This document shows, piece after piece, positions 1 through 8,448 of a stretch of 64,000 nt of DNA. The DNA is from Chryseobacterium sp. G0201 (GTDB lineage: Bacteria; Bacteroidota; Bacteroidia; Flavobacteriales; Weeksellaceae), in NCBI RefSeq assembly GCF_003815655.1, contig NZ_CP033917.1, forward strand, positions 3,782,001 through 3,846,000, given 5' to 3'. The first letter of the stretch is position 1. Each line of letters opens with the position of its first letter. The notes under the pieces were generated by a model. That model was not told where the DNA came from. It made no database searches and saw only the letters and a list, made by a program, of their open reading frames with translations. A program made the position numbers and the translations under genes.

Positions 1-1
1 T

Positions 2-709
2 GCTTTGTTCAGAAGAAAAAAAATAAAGTCAATACCAGATTATTTAAGTGAGAAAATTATCACTAAGCCCATTCCTAAACCCGAAGAATTTTACAATCAA
101 GAGGGAATGGTTAATTACATTTACAGGCCAATAGTAAAAACGAAATCATGGATGCTCTGGCTTCACGGTGGTCCTTACGAGCAAGTATCTGTACGTTATA
201 ATATGTTTGTTAACACACTTGTAGCTGCGGGATATGGTGTTGTTGTACTGAATTATCCTGGCTCTACTGGAATAGGCAACGAGTATGAATTACGGGAGTT
301 AAGTTCAGAAATGCAATTAGATGTTCAAATTAAGAGGGTTAAAAGAGATCTGAATGAGATTGAATTAATACATCCAGAAATTAATAAGCTTGCTGTTTTG
401 GGAAATAGTTATGGGTCAATTATTGCTCAAAATTTGGCAGCTGACCAGAGTTTTAAAATGGATAAACTCATTGACTTTTCAGGACTTTACAGTTCTGAAT
501 CGACAAAAAATAAACACCCAACTTTATACCTCTATGGGGAGAATGATTTTAGTTTAATAAATTCTCAACGTGTGAGGTTTCTTGAAATTGATGGCGACCG
601 GAAAGGAGTTGATATTATTAAATTAAAGAATGAAGGTCATGTGATTACCAGAAAATCAAATAATAAAATCGTTATTAATTCCCTTCTAAATTTCATGGCT
701 GAAGATTAA
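2..709 (+). CDS. S9-type alpha/beta hydrolase, 5' partial
   Basis: The frame is open to the left edge, so the first codons are probably missing; the first possible start inside the window is a TTG at 5. Counting from that codon, an oxyanion-type HGG lies at residues 54-56, the nucleophile elbow G-N-S-Y-G puts Ser at 135, and Asp181 (in GENDF) and His212 (in EGHVI) complete a Ser-Asp-His triad. The HGGP start and this order fit the catalytic domain of the prolyl oligopeptidase (S9) family, which cleaves short peptides or related esters. At about 234 residues only the hydrolase domain is seen; a propeller domain, if present, would be upstream. The substrate cannot be told. Confidence 0.75.
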   Translation, partial: ALFRRKKIKSIPDYLSEKIITKPIPKPEEFYNQEGMVNYIYRPIVKTKSWMLWLHGGPYEQVSVRYNMFVNTLVAAGYGVVVLNYPGSTGIGNEYELRELSSEMQLDVQIKRVKRDLNEIELIHPEINKLAVLGNSYGSIIAQNLAADQSFKMDKLIDFSGLYSSESTKNKHPTLYLYGENDFSLINSQRVRFLEIDGDRKGVDIIKLKNEGHVITRKSNNKIVINSLLNFMAED

Positions 710-733
710 GTATTTATAAAATATTAAAGAAAT

Positions 734-2518
734 CTAATTCTGATCTGTCAGAACTTTGCTCGCAGAAATTTTTATATTCTTCACTTCAGGTGAGGGGATT
801 TTTACAGGATATGAAAGTATTTCGCGAGCAATATTGGTAGCGTCAGATGTTTTGTTACGTTTTAATGCAAGTTTCATCAGTTTATATTTACCCATAAATT
901 TACTTGGTACCATTGAAATGGCTTTTTTGTAAGAAAGTTCGGCTTTATGTAAATTATATAAATTAGAATACCCATCACCAAGATAGAGGTATAGTGTGGT
1001 GCAGGGCAAATAATTTTCTGCCTTCCTAAGTGTTAGGACGCCTTCTTTAGATAAACCGGCTATAATTTGTTCTGAGCCGTAATTTACAAGGAATTTACCA
1101 TTGGTGCTTAGTTCAACGCTAGCTTTATTGTATAAGGGTCGTGCTGTGGCAAAATCTCCTTGGAGTGCATTGAATGAAGCCTTCTCCCAAACATAACAGC
1201 TTTCAAGGTATCTGATTTCCTTTTTGAAAATAAGAAATGAAAGAATGCTAACGCAAATTGTAAGTGCTATTCTAAACGAAAAATGTGGAGAGAAATTCCA
1301 TGATATAAGTTCGGGTTCTATTCCCGCAGTGAGTACCGCAATAAAAAAAAATACATTAACAATAATTGATGTAAGTGATAACGGGTAAGAAAGCGTACAG
1401 CATACTGCGATTGATAAAAGTGATCCTATTGCGCCATATTGGATTGGTGTAGGATTTTTTATCATTTTTATCGAACGATAAGATATCGAAACAAAAATTA
1501 CAACAAAGGATAGCCCTACTATTCCTAATTCTACCAAAATTCGCAGTATTTCATTGAAGGGTTCGAAAGTGTCATCCGCAAGAAGCTGTAATGGGACAGA
1601 TACCTTATGACTTTGAAAATATTCTGCCTGATAGTTATTATACAAGGATTTAAAACTGCCTAAGCCTGATCCAAAGATTGGGTTTTCTTGTATAATATTA
1701 AAGCTTATTTTATATATTAAAAATCGACCATGAACAGATTCTTTGTTAATCGAGTATAGGATATACAATAAAACTAAAAGTAGCAGCGCGCAAGTAATCC
1801 AGACATATCTCTTATTAATTCGCAACTTCATTTTTTCCGGTAAAATGATTTTATATAACGAATAACCTAATCCAATAATGATACTCACATAGGCTAATCT
1901 AGCATGACTATTGAAAATTGTAATAATGCAAAAGATGAAAAGTACTAATGCCAGTAGCTTTATAATCTTTCCAGTGCGCTGTGGACTTGCCTGAAAATAA
2001 ATGCCAAGAGTAAAAGGAATAAGTGAGGTAAAATAATTAGCATTGGAGCCCGAATTAATAGGCACATTCATTTTCATAGTGCTAAAAATTGAGAACGGAT
2101 GTAGTTGGCCCTGGTACAGAAATGTGATTAAAAGGGAAGTAATTAAAAAAGCTAATGTATATTTTGATTGAAATTGCTGGTATGTTTGCTGAAAAAAAAT
2201 GAATAATAATAGAAAAATAAATATGGCAATTGCGGTATATTGACTAAGTAAACCTATTATGCACAGCTCAAAGAATATATATAACGCAAGAAAAAATAAG
2301 AATAAAGAAATTCGGGATATTTTAATTTGGATAGGCCTCCAGGGAAAATAAAAGGTAGAAGTAAGCAATAGGGTGAGGGGGAAAACAAAGGTTATGTAAA
2401 TCCTATTGTATTCCATAAACCCTGAATTTATTTCTTCGAGAATGAAAATGTGACTAAGAAAAACGACTGCCAAAAAAAGAACTATACCAATATTTTTGAT
2501 GTAAATGTTTGAAGCCAT
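734..2518 (-). CDS. O-antigen ligase-like membrane protein with C-terminal TPR region
   Basis: This 594-residue protein has about ten to twelve hydrophobic segments over residues 1-430, then a soluble tail. The stretch around residues 275-305 (NPIFGSGLGSFKSLYNNY) is the typical Wzy_C/WaaL motif after a large loop, as in O-antigen ligases and polymerases, which join polysaccharide to lipid carriers or proteins at the periplasmic face. The tail contains helical repeats of TPR type (LYLYLGDGYSNLYNLHKAELSYKKAI), a common Bacteroidota fusion that may bind a protein acceptor. No glycan gene is next to it, so ligase, polymerase and protein-glycosylation roles all remain open. It probably has its own promoter, since a terminator lies just upstream. 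Confidence 0.75.
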   Translation of the reverse strand: MASNIYIKNIGIVLFLAVVFLSHIFILEEINSGFMEYNRIYITFVFPLTLLLTSTFYFPWRPIQIKISRISLFLFFLALYIFFELCIIGLLSQYTAIAIFIFLLLFIFFQQTYQQFQSKYTLAFLITSLLITFLYQGQLHPFSIFSTMKMNVPINSGSNANYFTSLIPFTLGIYFQASPQRTGKIIKLLALVLFIFCIITIFNSHARLAYVSIIIGLGYSLYKIILPEKMKLRINKRYVWITCALLLLVLLYILYSINKESVHGRFLIYKISFNIIQENPIFGSGLGSFKSLYNNYQAEYFQSHKVSVPLQLLADDTFEPFNEILRILVELGIVGLSFVVIFVSISYRSIKMIKNPTPIQYGAIGSLLSIAVCCTLSYPLSLTSIIVNVFFFIAVLTAGIEPELISWNFSPHFSFRIALTICVSILSFLIFKKEIRYLESCYVWEKASFNALQGDFATARPLYNKASVELSTNGKFLVNYGSEQIIAGLSKEGVLTLRKAENYLPCTTLYLYLGDGYSNLYNLHKAELSYKKAISMVPSKFMGKYKLMKLALKRNKTSDATNIAREILSYPVKIPSPEVKNIKISASKVLTDQN

Positions 2519-2554
2519 TTTAAACTGGGCAAGCGTTATCTTAAATATTAAATA

Positions 2555-2583
2555 AAAAGGTCTGATTTGGAATCAGACCTTTT
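2555..2583 (-). terminator. Rho-independent terminator
   Basis: A perfect 13-bp stem (AAAAGGTCTGATT and its complement) closes over a TGG loop, with A and T runs on either side. It lies 3' of the 171-residue protein gene and ends the two-gene minus-strand unit before the ligase-like gene. Confidence 0.85.
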
Positions 2584-2597
2584 AAGGCAATTGAAAT

Positions 2598-3113
2598 TTA
2601 TTGTTCGAAACTTATGTTCGGAATGACTGAATCTAAAACGGCTTTTGCTTTTTCTCTTCCTGAACCATTGAATTCAAGTAGACCATTCACTGAAGAAGTT
2701 CCTGAGGAATTTGTGCCAAAAAAACGTAGTTTATTTTCGGTAGTATTTTCAGTAATCAAAAACTTATTACCTTTGATACTAACTATTTTAGAACTGTAGG
2801 AAGATAGTCCCTTGGCCATTTCATCAAGCCCCTTTTTCACTTTATCCAAATCGACCTTTTCGGGTTTTTTTGAAGCAAATACCGTTACGAGAACATTGTC
2901 AGTTAAATAGACTGATCTGTTTTCGGAATTTGGTAGGCTCACAACTTGTATATCATTTTGCTTCGCTATAGCTGTAAGATCGGCAGTAGTGATTTTTTGA
3001 GTTTTAGAGGGGAGAACCATGTTCACTCGGCTATTTAAGCTTACTTTTTGGGCCACGACAGTTTTAGAAACTGCAAATGCCAAAAAGATTAATAACATTA
3101 TTTTTGTTTTCAT
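2598..3113 (-). CDS. Secreted protein of unknown function
   Basis: The 171-residue product starts with a clear signal peptide (MKTKIMLLIFLAFAVSKTVVA, then Q), so it is exported. The mature part has no family I recognise; it is mixed alpha/beta with a Lys-rich middle and a final NISFEQ. It lies 12 nt after the 500-residue lipoprotein on the same strand and shares its terminator, so the two are probably made together. A partner or immunity role for the JAB-motif protein is conceivable, but only the gene order suggests it. Confidence 0.7.
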   Translation of the reverse strand: MKTKIMLLIFLAFAVSKTVVAQKVSLNSRVNMVLPSKTQKITTADLTAIAKQNDIQVVSLPNSENRSVYLTDNVLVTVFASKKPEKVDLDKVKKGLDEMAKGLSSYSSKIVSIKGNKFLITENTTENKLRFFGTNSSGTSSVNGLLEFNGSGREKAKAVLDSVIPNISFEQ

Positions 3114-3125
3114 ATTTTCATTTTT

Positions 3126-4628
3126 TTAATAGTAGCAAGGTTTGCCCTGAACAGTAAATCCAATCTTCTCTACAGGCACAAATGAATTCGAACCCGGTTC
3201 AGATTTAAAAATTTGGACTGCATTTCCTAATTTACTCATCAATGCCCAAACTCCTGCTTGGCCAACATCAGATGAATTGTTTGCCAACATATAATTTTGT
3301 GCTTCACTAATATATGAATTATTATATGCAGTTGGATTACTAAGGTAAGTCTGATATTCTGCCATAAGCGTTTGCCAATTCTCTACCTCAATGAGATAAC
3401 CCGTGCCGTCCGGAAGATATGTTGTTACTGTTACGGTTTCTTTGTAGAAATTGGTTCCACCACTAGCTACTAAATCTGGATTATTAAGGTTGGTTATGGG
3501 CCAGAAAGCGTCTGCAGGTGAGGGCCCTGTCCCCCCTGGATGGCCATGCGCAATTCCAGTTGTGTATCCATCATAAGGATTCCATACAAAATTAGAAGTA
3601 AAACTTCCTGTTGACGAATTTGTTCTTGGTGTAGTGGGGATTGTTCCAAAGGAACCCGGATACACATTAGAATTTTGTTCAGCGCCCCATTCAACATTTG
3701 TGGAATTATTTATAATAGTGTTTTTATTCGCAGCTACGGATTCGTTATTCCCCATTAGAGTGAGGAATTGTTGTCTGTAGCAGGGGTCACGAGGGCAATA
3801 TGCAAGTAGTGTGGTGCCGCCTATGCATCCACATGCGGCCTTATAAGCGGTTCCATTTTCTACACCGGCACAATCAATTTTTGGTGCTCCCCCTCCCGGT
3901 GGGCTTCCTCCACCATCTCCCTGTCCGCCATTTCCACCAGAACAGCTTGTATAGAGGTATTCGCTATCCTGACCAATTATCGCTCCAGTTGCGTCATGAT
4001 ATGTAGTCACAACATACCAATTCGTACAATTCGTCTCTGTCGCTAAAATAATGTTCCCAGAATACCTTTTTGCATCAACGCTACCATTTTTGGTAATCTG
4101 CGAAGTTCCCTTAATCATATGTCCATCCCTAAAGACTCTTCCTTCGAGGTAGCGGTATTGTAGGTTGTAAAGAATAATGCTTCCTGTAAAGTCTTTTATT
4201 TTGGTCTGATTGAATTTGATCAATAGATTTTCTTTTTCCTTTTCTAGATACTCAGGAGTTCCAAAGATTTCTACTATATTTCCAGAAATGATGATTCCAT
4301 TTTTTTCTGTAAACACATATTTTCGCAAATAGCTAATCTTTTTTGTTGTTAGCTTGTATTCTTTTAAAGGGACAGTTAATATATTGGAGCCATCTTCTAA
4401 CTTTGTCTGACCAGCATTTTCCCACATAGGTTTTGCTGCTTCAAGTTGATCCCATTTGGATTCTACTGCAAGTTGCTGTGAACTGGATGCTTTAAAAAAT
4501 AGTTTAGCATTTTCAAGTATTTCTTTTTGAGGCGGTTCGCCAGATGATTGTTTTTCACCCTTCCGACAAGATGACAAGACTATTATTCCGAATAAGAACA
4601 ATAATCCTAAAAAATAAATTTTCTTCAT
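3126..4628 (-). CDS. Lipoprotein with a C-terminal JAB/JAMM-like metalloprotease motif
   Basis: A type II signal peptide ends at Cys21 (VLSSC), so the 500-residue protein is probably an outer-membrane or surface lipoprotein. Residues 230-250 form a Gly/Pro-rich linker. Residues 361-373 read H-G-H-P-G-G-T-G-P-S-P-A-D, matching the zinc site of JAB/JAMM isopeptidases (HxH, then S-x-x-D), with Glu313 or Glu317 upstream as the likely catalytic acid. The spacing between the second His and the Ser is six residues; seven is usual. In Bacteroidota such domains often sit at the ends of toxin-like or surface proteins. The N-terminal half (21-230) is not recognised. Cleaving activity is inferred from the motif alone. 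Confidence 0.7.
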   Translation of the reverse strand: MKKIYFLGLLFLFGIIVLSSCRKGEKQSSGEPPQKEILENAKLFFKASSSQQLAVESKWDQLEAAKPMWENAGQTKLEDGSNILTVPLKEYKLTTKKISYLRKYVFTEKNGIIISGNIVEIFGTPEYLEKEKENLLIKFNQTKIKDFTGSIILYNLQYRYLEGRVFRDGHMIKGTSQITKNGSVDAKRYSGNIILATETNCTNWYVVTTYHDATGAIIGQDSEYLYTSCSGGNGGQGDGGGSPPGGGAPKIDCAGVENGTAYKAACGCIGGTTLLAYCPRDPCYRQQFLTLMGNNESVAANKNTIINNSTNVEWGAEQNSNVYPGSFGTIPTTPRTNSSTGSFTSNFVWNPYDGYTTGIAHGHPGGTGPSPADAFWPITNLNNPDLVASGGTNFYKETVTVTTYLPDGTGYLIEVENWQTLMAEYQTYLSNPTAYNNSYISEAQNYMLANNSSDVGQAGVWALMSKLGNAVQIFKSEPGSNSFVPVEKIGFTVQGKPCYY

Positions 4629-4877
4629 AATTTAATAATGGTTTGTTCTGAGTAAATGAAAAAGAGTTGAACTATATGACCTGTTTTTGAGGTTTTGGCT
4701 TATTTTGTTTTTTACTAAGCTTGTAGTATTTGAGCATATAAAAAAACGATGTAAGTCTATTTTACACCAAATTGCCTGCTGCAAGGACGAAACTAGGTTG
4801 TGCGATGACTAAATAGGAAAACTAAGATCGAAATCGTTGCTATTAATTCTGATTTAATAGTCTAAAAACAATGATAA

Positions 4878-5324
4878 ATGATTAAATTAGATTTTTCCTG
4901 GAGCACTTCAGGCTGTAAAATCATTTATTCGATTATCCAGGAAAATAGGAATGATCCATATTTTATTTATACTGAAGAGACATTGATTGGTAGTATTCAA
5001 AAGGTGGAAGCAAATTGGGCGCAAACAAGCGGAGATGAAATTTTGGATGATATCATCGAGAATATGGGCATGTTAATTCAGGAACAAACAAATATTGCGG
5101 AGCTACCTGATGAGATCAAAGCACTTTGGCCAACAGAAGTCGTTGCTGTTGAAGTGATATCGGATGCAGCGTACCTGATCATCATCGGGGATGAAATCGA
5201 TATCGCGAAATTTGAAATTGAATTTCGCAATCAGATTACCGACTGGGTCGACCAGCAATGGCAGGTGAAGTTTCAGGTTACTAAAAGAATCAGCGAAGAA
5301 AGCTTTGAGGTAGATGTTAATTAG
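4878..5324 (+). CDS. Hypothetical acidic protein
   Basis: I do not recognise this 148-residue protein. It has no signal peptide or membrane segment, is acidic, and reads as a compact alpha/beta domain with alternating hydrophobic strands (VVAVEVISDAAYLIIIGDEI). It is a lone plus-strand gene between minus-strand genes. The start at 4878 is the first in-frame ATG after a 250-nt AT-rich gap. Cytoplasmic location is inferred. Confidence 0.6.
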   Translation: MIKLDFSWSTSGCKIIYSIIQENRNDPYFIYTEETLIGSIQKVEANWAQTSGDEILDDIIENMGMLIQEQTNIAELPDEIKALWPTEVVAVEVISDAAYLIIIGDEIDIAKFEIEFRNQITDWVDQQWQVKFQVTKRISEESFEVDVN

Positions 5325-5387
5325 ACCCCACATTATGTTTTTTTATACTTGCAATCCTCCGTTAATAAACCGTCTTGCAGCGGTATC

Positions 5388-5408
5388 TTCCGATTTTTTC
5401 AATCGGAA
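5388..5408. terminator. Weak hairpin between convergent genes
   Basis: An 8-bp stem (TTCCGATT/AATCGGAA) lies around a TTTTC loop, between the convergent genes ending at 5324 and 5506. There is no T run after it, so a terminator role is only possible. Confidence 0.35.
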
Positions 5409-5505
5409 ATTTAGCGTAAAGGCGGACCACTGGAAGCGAGGTGCAGTAACATTCCTTTCCCCATTTTAAATTTTTAGGTTTTGCCTTGATATGGGAAATT
5501 GAAAT

Positions 5506-5814
5506 CTAAAACATTTGAGGGGTGACAAAATAAGCAGCAACAAGTGCCACTATTCCGATTAGAAAAAGTTTAAGGTACATATTTCGGTCAGGGGGTGTTT
5601 TGCTGATAAGACAAGCGACGAGCATCCAGAGCATCCACACGGCAATCCACGCAAAAAGCACCAGGCCGTAAATAAGACCAGACAAATCATATGCCCCGCC
5701 ACCGGTCTGTCCGCCAGATTTACTATCAAGCACGACCAAAGTCAGGATGACAAAGGGAACAACAAGAAAAGCTAATCTTAACATTAATTTTTTACTGGTT
5801 TTGCTCATAGACAT
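5506..5814 (-). CDS. Small inner-membrane protein, about three TM segments
   Basis: The 102-residue product has hydrophobic segments at about residues 8-25, 45-68 and 80-98, with a Gly-rich loop (SKSGGQTGGGAYD) between the first and second. There is no known motif. The C-terminal segment (LFLIGIVALVAAYFV) ends just before the stop. It is a single gene with its own upstream gap. Function unknown. Confidence 0.6.
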   Translation of the reverse strand: MSMSKTSKKLMLRLAFLVVPFVILTLVVLDSKSGGQTGGGAYDLSGLIYGLVLFAWIAVWMLWMLVACLISKTPPDRNMYLKLFLIGIVALVAAYFVTPQMF

Positions 5815-5955
5815 AGGTATTGTTGATTACAGATCTGGTAAATATTTGGTCGACTAAATTTATAAAAAAAACTAATTACCACGCTTAACTTTAACAAAGG
5901 TTTGAAAATCAGGAAGGTATAATTATTGCATGTTTAGCACAAAAAACCTTTAACT

Positions 5956-6972
5956 ATGAATATTTTTAAAAACGCAATTTTAATTTTCTTACTTATTTTT
6001 TCAGTATCAAGTTGCGCTGATTCCAATAAAAAAATCAAGGCGGAAATAGATGAAATGAATCCTAAACTTACGAGCTCAAACTATGTAAGCACCCTTTTGA
6101 GTTCGGTAAAACATTCTTCCAATGAACCCTATTATTATTTGTTTGTAAGCCATGAAGCTTGTTATTTCGAGATTCTGGTGAATGACTTACCGGTATATCA
6201 TAATTATGATCTGGGACAAGTTGTAACACCTATTGATATTTATTCTGCAATCAATAAAACAGGTAAGCAAACCATTACCTATAAATTATACCCTCAAACG
6301 GAAAGCCAGGAAGGAGAAGGTGTTAAAACATTAGTGGATTTCACCAATATAAAAATAGAAGTTTTTCAGCGTAACAAGGCGGATACCGGTAAAAATGCCT
6401 TTGCAAACGAGAAACCAGTAATAACACATACCAGCTTAACGGAAGCAGATGGCAGAACCTTTGTGGGGAAAGGGAAAGATTATTACCAGTACAGTTTTAC
6501 TTTTGATGCAGCCTTGCCCTATGAAAATACGGGGTGGGAAAATAGTACTGACCTGAGTAAAATGGATCAGAAAGAATTACTGGCTAAAACAGAAAATGCC
6601 TACAAGCAGGTTTGGCAAATGAAAGATCAAGAAAAAGTTGATGATTTTTTTGCACTGCTATTTAACAAAGAAAAAGAAAATGCACAATGTGAGTACAGCA
6701 CTAAAAATGATTTGGAGGAATCATTGGAAAACTATAAAATACCCCCATTAGCAAAAGACTACAAGATGCAGCCTCTGGAGAAATATAAAATGGTTTTGTA
6801 TGGAGGAGGGCGATTGGTCCGTTTAGAGCAAACTTCTGTTGATAAAAGGTTAAGGAGTGAATCGGCACTATGGGCAAAATACAAAGATGAGGATGGAAAT
6901 GTGATCGCAAATTTTATCAGCCTGTATCTTCATATTCCAAAAGGAAAAACAAATTTCGAAATTATAAGATAA
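5956..6972 (+). CDS. Lipoprotein of unknown function
   Basis: A lipoprotein signal ends at Cys20 (SVSSC) and is followed by a 318-residue mature part rich in Lys, Glu and Tyr. I recognise no domain; the first half looks like a beta-sandwich (ILVNDLPVYHNYDLGQVVTPIDIYSAINKTGKQTITYKLYPQ) and the second is helical and charged. It probably faces the periplasm. It lies alone just left of the repeat and recombinase remnants, so it may be the last gene of the segment before the cassette region. Confidence 0.65.
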   Translation: MNIFKNAILIFLLIFSVSSCADSNKKIKAEIDEMNPKLTSSNYVSTLLSSVKHSSNEPYYYLFVSHEACYFEILVNDLPVYHNYDLGQVVTPIDIYSAINKTGKQTITYKLYPQTESQEGEGVKTLVDFTNIKIEVFQRNKADTGKNAFANEKPVITHTSLTEADGRTFVGKGKDYYQYSFTFDAALPYENTGWENSTDLSKMDQKELLAKTENAYKQVWQMKDQEKVDDFFALLFNKEKENAQCEYSTKNDLEESLENYKIPPLAKDYKMQPLEKYKMVLYGGGRLVRLEQTSVDKRLRSESALWAKYKDEDGNVIANFISLYLHIPKGKTNFEIIR

Positions 6973-7015
6973 TCATCATATTAAGCCTTAAATTATTTCT
7001 TTTGGTGGGCAGTGC

Positions 7016-7080
7016 ATAAACCAGTTGATTGCTAATCCACTTTTTTTGGTGAGATGGGGTCAATTCTTTATGGTTTTTCC
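7016..7080. repeat. Direct repeat copy A (probable IS end or scar)
   Basis: About 65 bp, beginning TAAACCAGTTGATTGCTAA and containing GGGGTCAATTCTTT, recur in the same orientation at 12498-12561 with roughly 80% identity. The pair encloses the recombinase remnant, both cassettes and the IS fragment. The outer stretch of an insertion sequence, left twice, is the simplest reading, but no intact element is here to prove it. Confidence 0.7.
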
Positions 7081-7144
7081 AATTATAACAAATACACAAA
7101 TGCACCATGAATTAAACATTATAAACTCAAGATAGTCCAAACCA

Positions 7145-7300
7145 GGCTTTGCCACACATTTATTAGAACAGGGGACAGATATTAGCTATATCTAGAAATT
7201 ACTGGGGCATAATGATATCAAAACCACCCTTATTTATGCACAAGTTGGCAAAAAGGATGTGAAAGCAATTATAAGTCCATTAGATAAAATTAAATGGTAG
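7145..7300 (+). pseudogene. Tyrosine recombinase, C-terminal remnant
   Basis: One frame reads GFATHLLEQGTDISYI, an in-frame TAG, then KLLGHNDIKTTLIYAQV and on to SPLDKIKW and a stop. This is the end of a XerD-like site-specific recombinase: the second catalytic His (LLGH) and the nucleophile Tyr (IYAQV) are visible. The Arg-containing part and everything upstream are gone, and the TAG replaces a residue before KLLGH. It is therefore dead. It sits 140 bp left of the first attC-like end, so it may be the relic of the enzyme that moved DNA here, though it looks more like a transposon integrase than an integron IntI. Confidence 0.8.
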
Positions 7301-7438
7301 GAAACTTTAGCTTTTTAAGTAGGCTTTTAAGAATGTTGTACTCAAAATACGAATAAAAGAAATATAAAAAAATTACGCCCAACCTATGTGGGGACACATT
7401 AATTATTTTGCCACTTAAAAACTTGCGTATATTTAAGA

Positions 7439-7452
7439 GTTATAGGCAATGC
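7439..7452. other. attC-like cassette start (R' half)
   Basis: GTTATAGGCAATGC is the reverse complement, at 13 of 14 positions, of the sequence at 8243-8256 at the other end of the same unit. In integrons the first bases of a cassette are complementary to the R'' box of its own attC, and that is the relation seen. The hairpin of the site to the left cannot be traced, probably because it was damaged. Confidence 0.6.
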
Positions 7453-7472
7453 TATCCAAAAAATAGGTTAAA

Positions 7473-8240
7473 ATGAAAATAAATAAAATTCTACAAATTA
7501 TTTTACTAAACATTATTCTAACGAATTGTAATAAGAAAGATTCAGAAATTTATGTTGCAATAGAAAATTTTGACAATTCTTTAGATTACTTAATTACTCA
7601 AAAAACATATAATAAAGTTCCATATTTGGTTTTCCAAGCCGACACGCTGAAAAATAATCCAGTAGAAATTATAGAAACTTGTTATTTAAAGACAAGTGAT
7701 AAAGACTCTATGAAAATAGATGCAAATTGCCATATTTATAAATTTGCAAATAATGAATTATTTATCAATGTAAGTGAAGACCAATTAGGAAATAGATTTG
7801 TTCAAAAAAATATTTACTTCAGTAATAAAATCGACAACGAATTATTGGACAAATTAAGAAGGCAAAAATCTGATACCATTTATATTGGAAATCTAAAAAA
7901 ATATGACAACAAGGGTAATTTAGTAAAAATGGTTAGAACAACTGAATGGAAAAATATACAAAGTGATGGCTTGATAGTAATTAATGACAATAGATTGTTA
8001 GAAGTATATTCTAAAAATAAGGATGGAAATGTAACACCGTACAGAAAAGAATATTTTAATAAAAAATATAATGTTGATAGTTTGAAGAACCTGAAAGTAG
8101 AGGAATTTGCAACGACTAATTTATGGGACAACGACAAAAAAGAATATTTGTACAAATTTGACAAATATGGCAATTGGATTGAGAAAAAAAAATTAAACAG
8201 TAAATATCCTGAAGTTTATTATAGAACTTATAAATATTAA
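7473..8240 (+). CDS. Lipoprotein in cassette-like unit 1
   Basis: A 255-residue product with a short lipoprotein signal ending at Cys19 (LTNC). The mature part is Lys/Asn/Tyr-rich, with strand-like repeats near the end (YNKKYNVDSLKNL, LYKFDKYGNWIEKKKL) that recall YD/RHS-like or MORN-like repeats, as in many Bacteroidota lipoproteins. No enzyme motif is seen. It is the only gene of a 0.94-kb unit that starts at the GTTATAGGC element and ends in an attC-like hairpin just 3 nt after its stop codon. This is the layout of an integron cassette: one ORF tightly framed. Base composition is more AT-rich than in the neighbours. Confidence 0.65.
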   Translation: MKINKILQIILLNIILTNCNKKDSEIYVAIENFDNSLDYLITQKTYNKVPYLVFQADTLKNNPVEIIETCYLKTSDKDSMKIDANCHIYKFANNELFINVSEDQLGNRFVQKNIYFSNKIDNELLDKLRRQKSDTIYIGNLKKYDNKGNLVKMVRTTEWKNIQSDGLIVINDNRLLEVYSKNKDGNVTPYRKEYFNKKYNVDSLKNLKVEEFATTNLWDNDKKEYLYKFDKYGNWIEKKKLNSKYPEVYYRTYKY

Positions 8241-8242
8241 CA

Positions 8243-8389
8243 GCACTGCCTATAACAAGTGTTTTGCTTCAGGCGGGCTGAAGTGCAAAATTCAACGGCA
8301 GTTTTTCAATTGAACTTTAGTAATAATATCAGCATTTGTGCTTCGATTTCCCGCCCGAACGCAAAGCCCCAAAACGTTAGCTGTAATGC
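8243..8389. other. attC-like recombination site, complete hairpin
   Basis: The site opens with GCACTGCCTATAACAAG and closes with AACGTTAGCTGTAATGC. Between them, TTTTGCTTCAGGCGGGC (8262-8278) pairs with CCCGCCCGAACGCAAAG (8350-8366) leaving one unpaired C, and GAAGTGCAAA (8280-8289) pairs imperfectly with TTTGTGCTTC (8335-8344). An imperfect hairpin of about 130 nt with an extrahelical base and a divergent loop is the hallmark of integron attC sites, and TATAACAA matches the start of Vibrio cholerae repeats as I recall them. The outer boxes are not complementary to each other, but each matches the far end of its own unit. Confidence 0.65.
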
Positions 8390-8436
8390 AACCAAACTAC
8401 CTACTAACTCAATCCTCTTAAAAACTATCATTTCAC

Positions 8437-8444
8437 TACATTTG
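8437..8444 (+). promoter_or_regulatory. -7 promoter box for the AraC gene
   Basis: TACATTTG fits the Bacteroidota -7 consensus TAnnTTTG exactly and lies 4 nt before the ATG at 8449. Transcription would start at or next to the ATG, so the message would be leaderless or nearly so. Confidence 0.6.
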
Positions 8445-8448
8445 CAAA

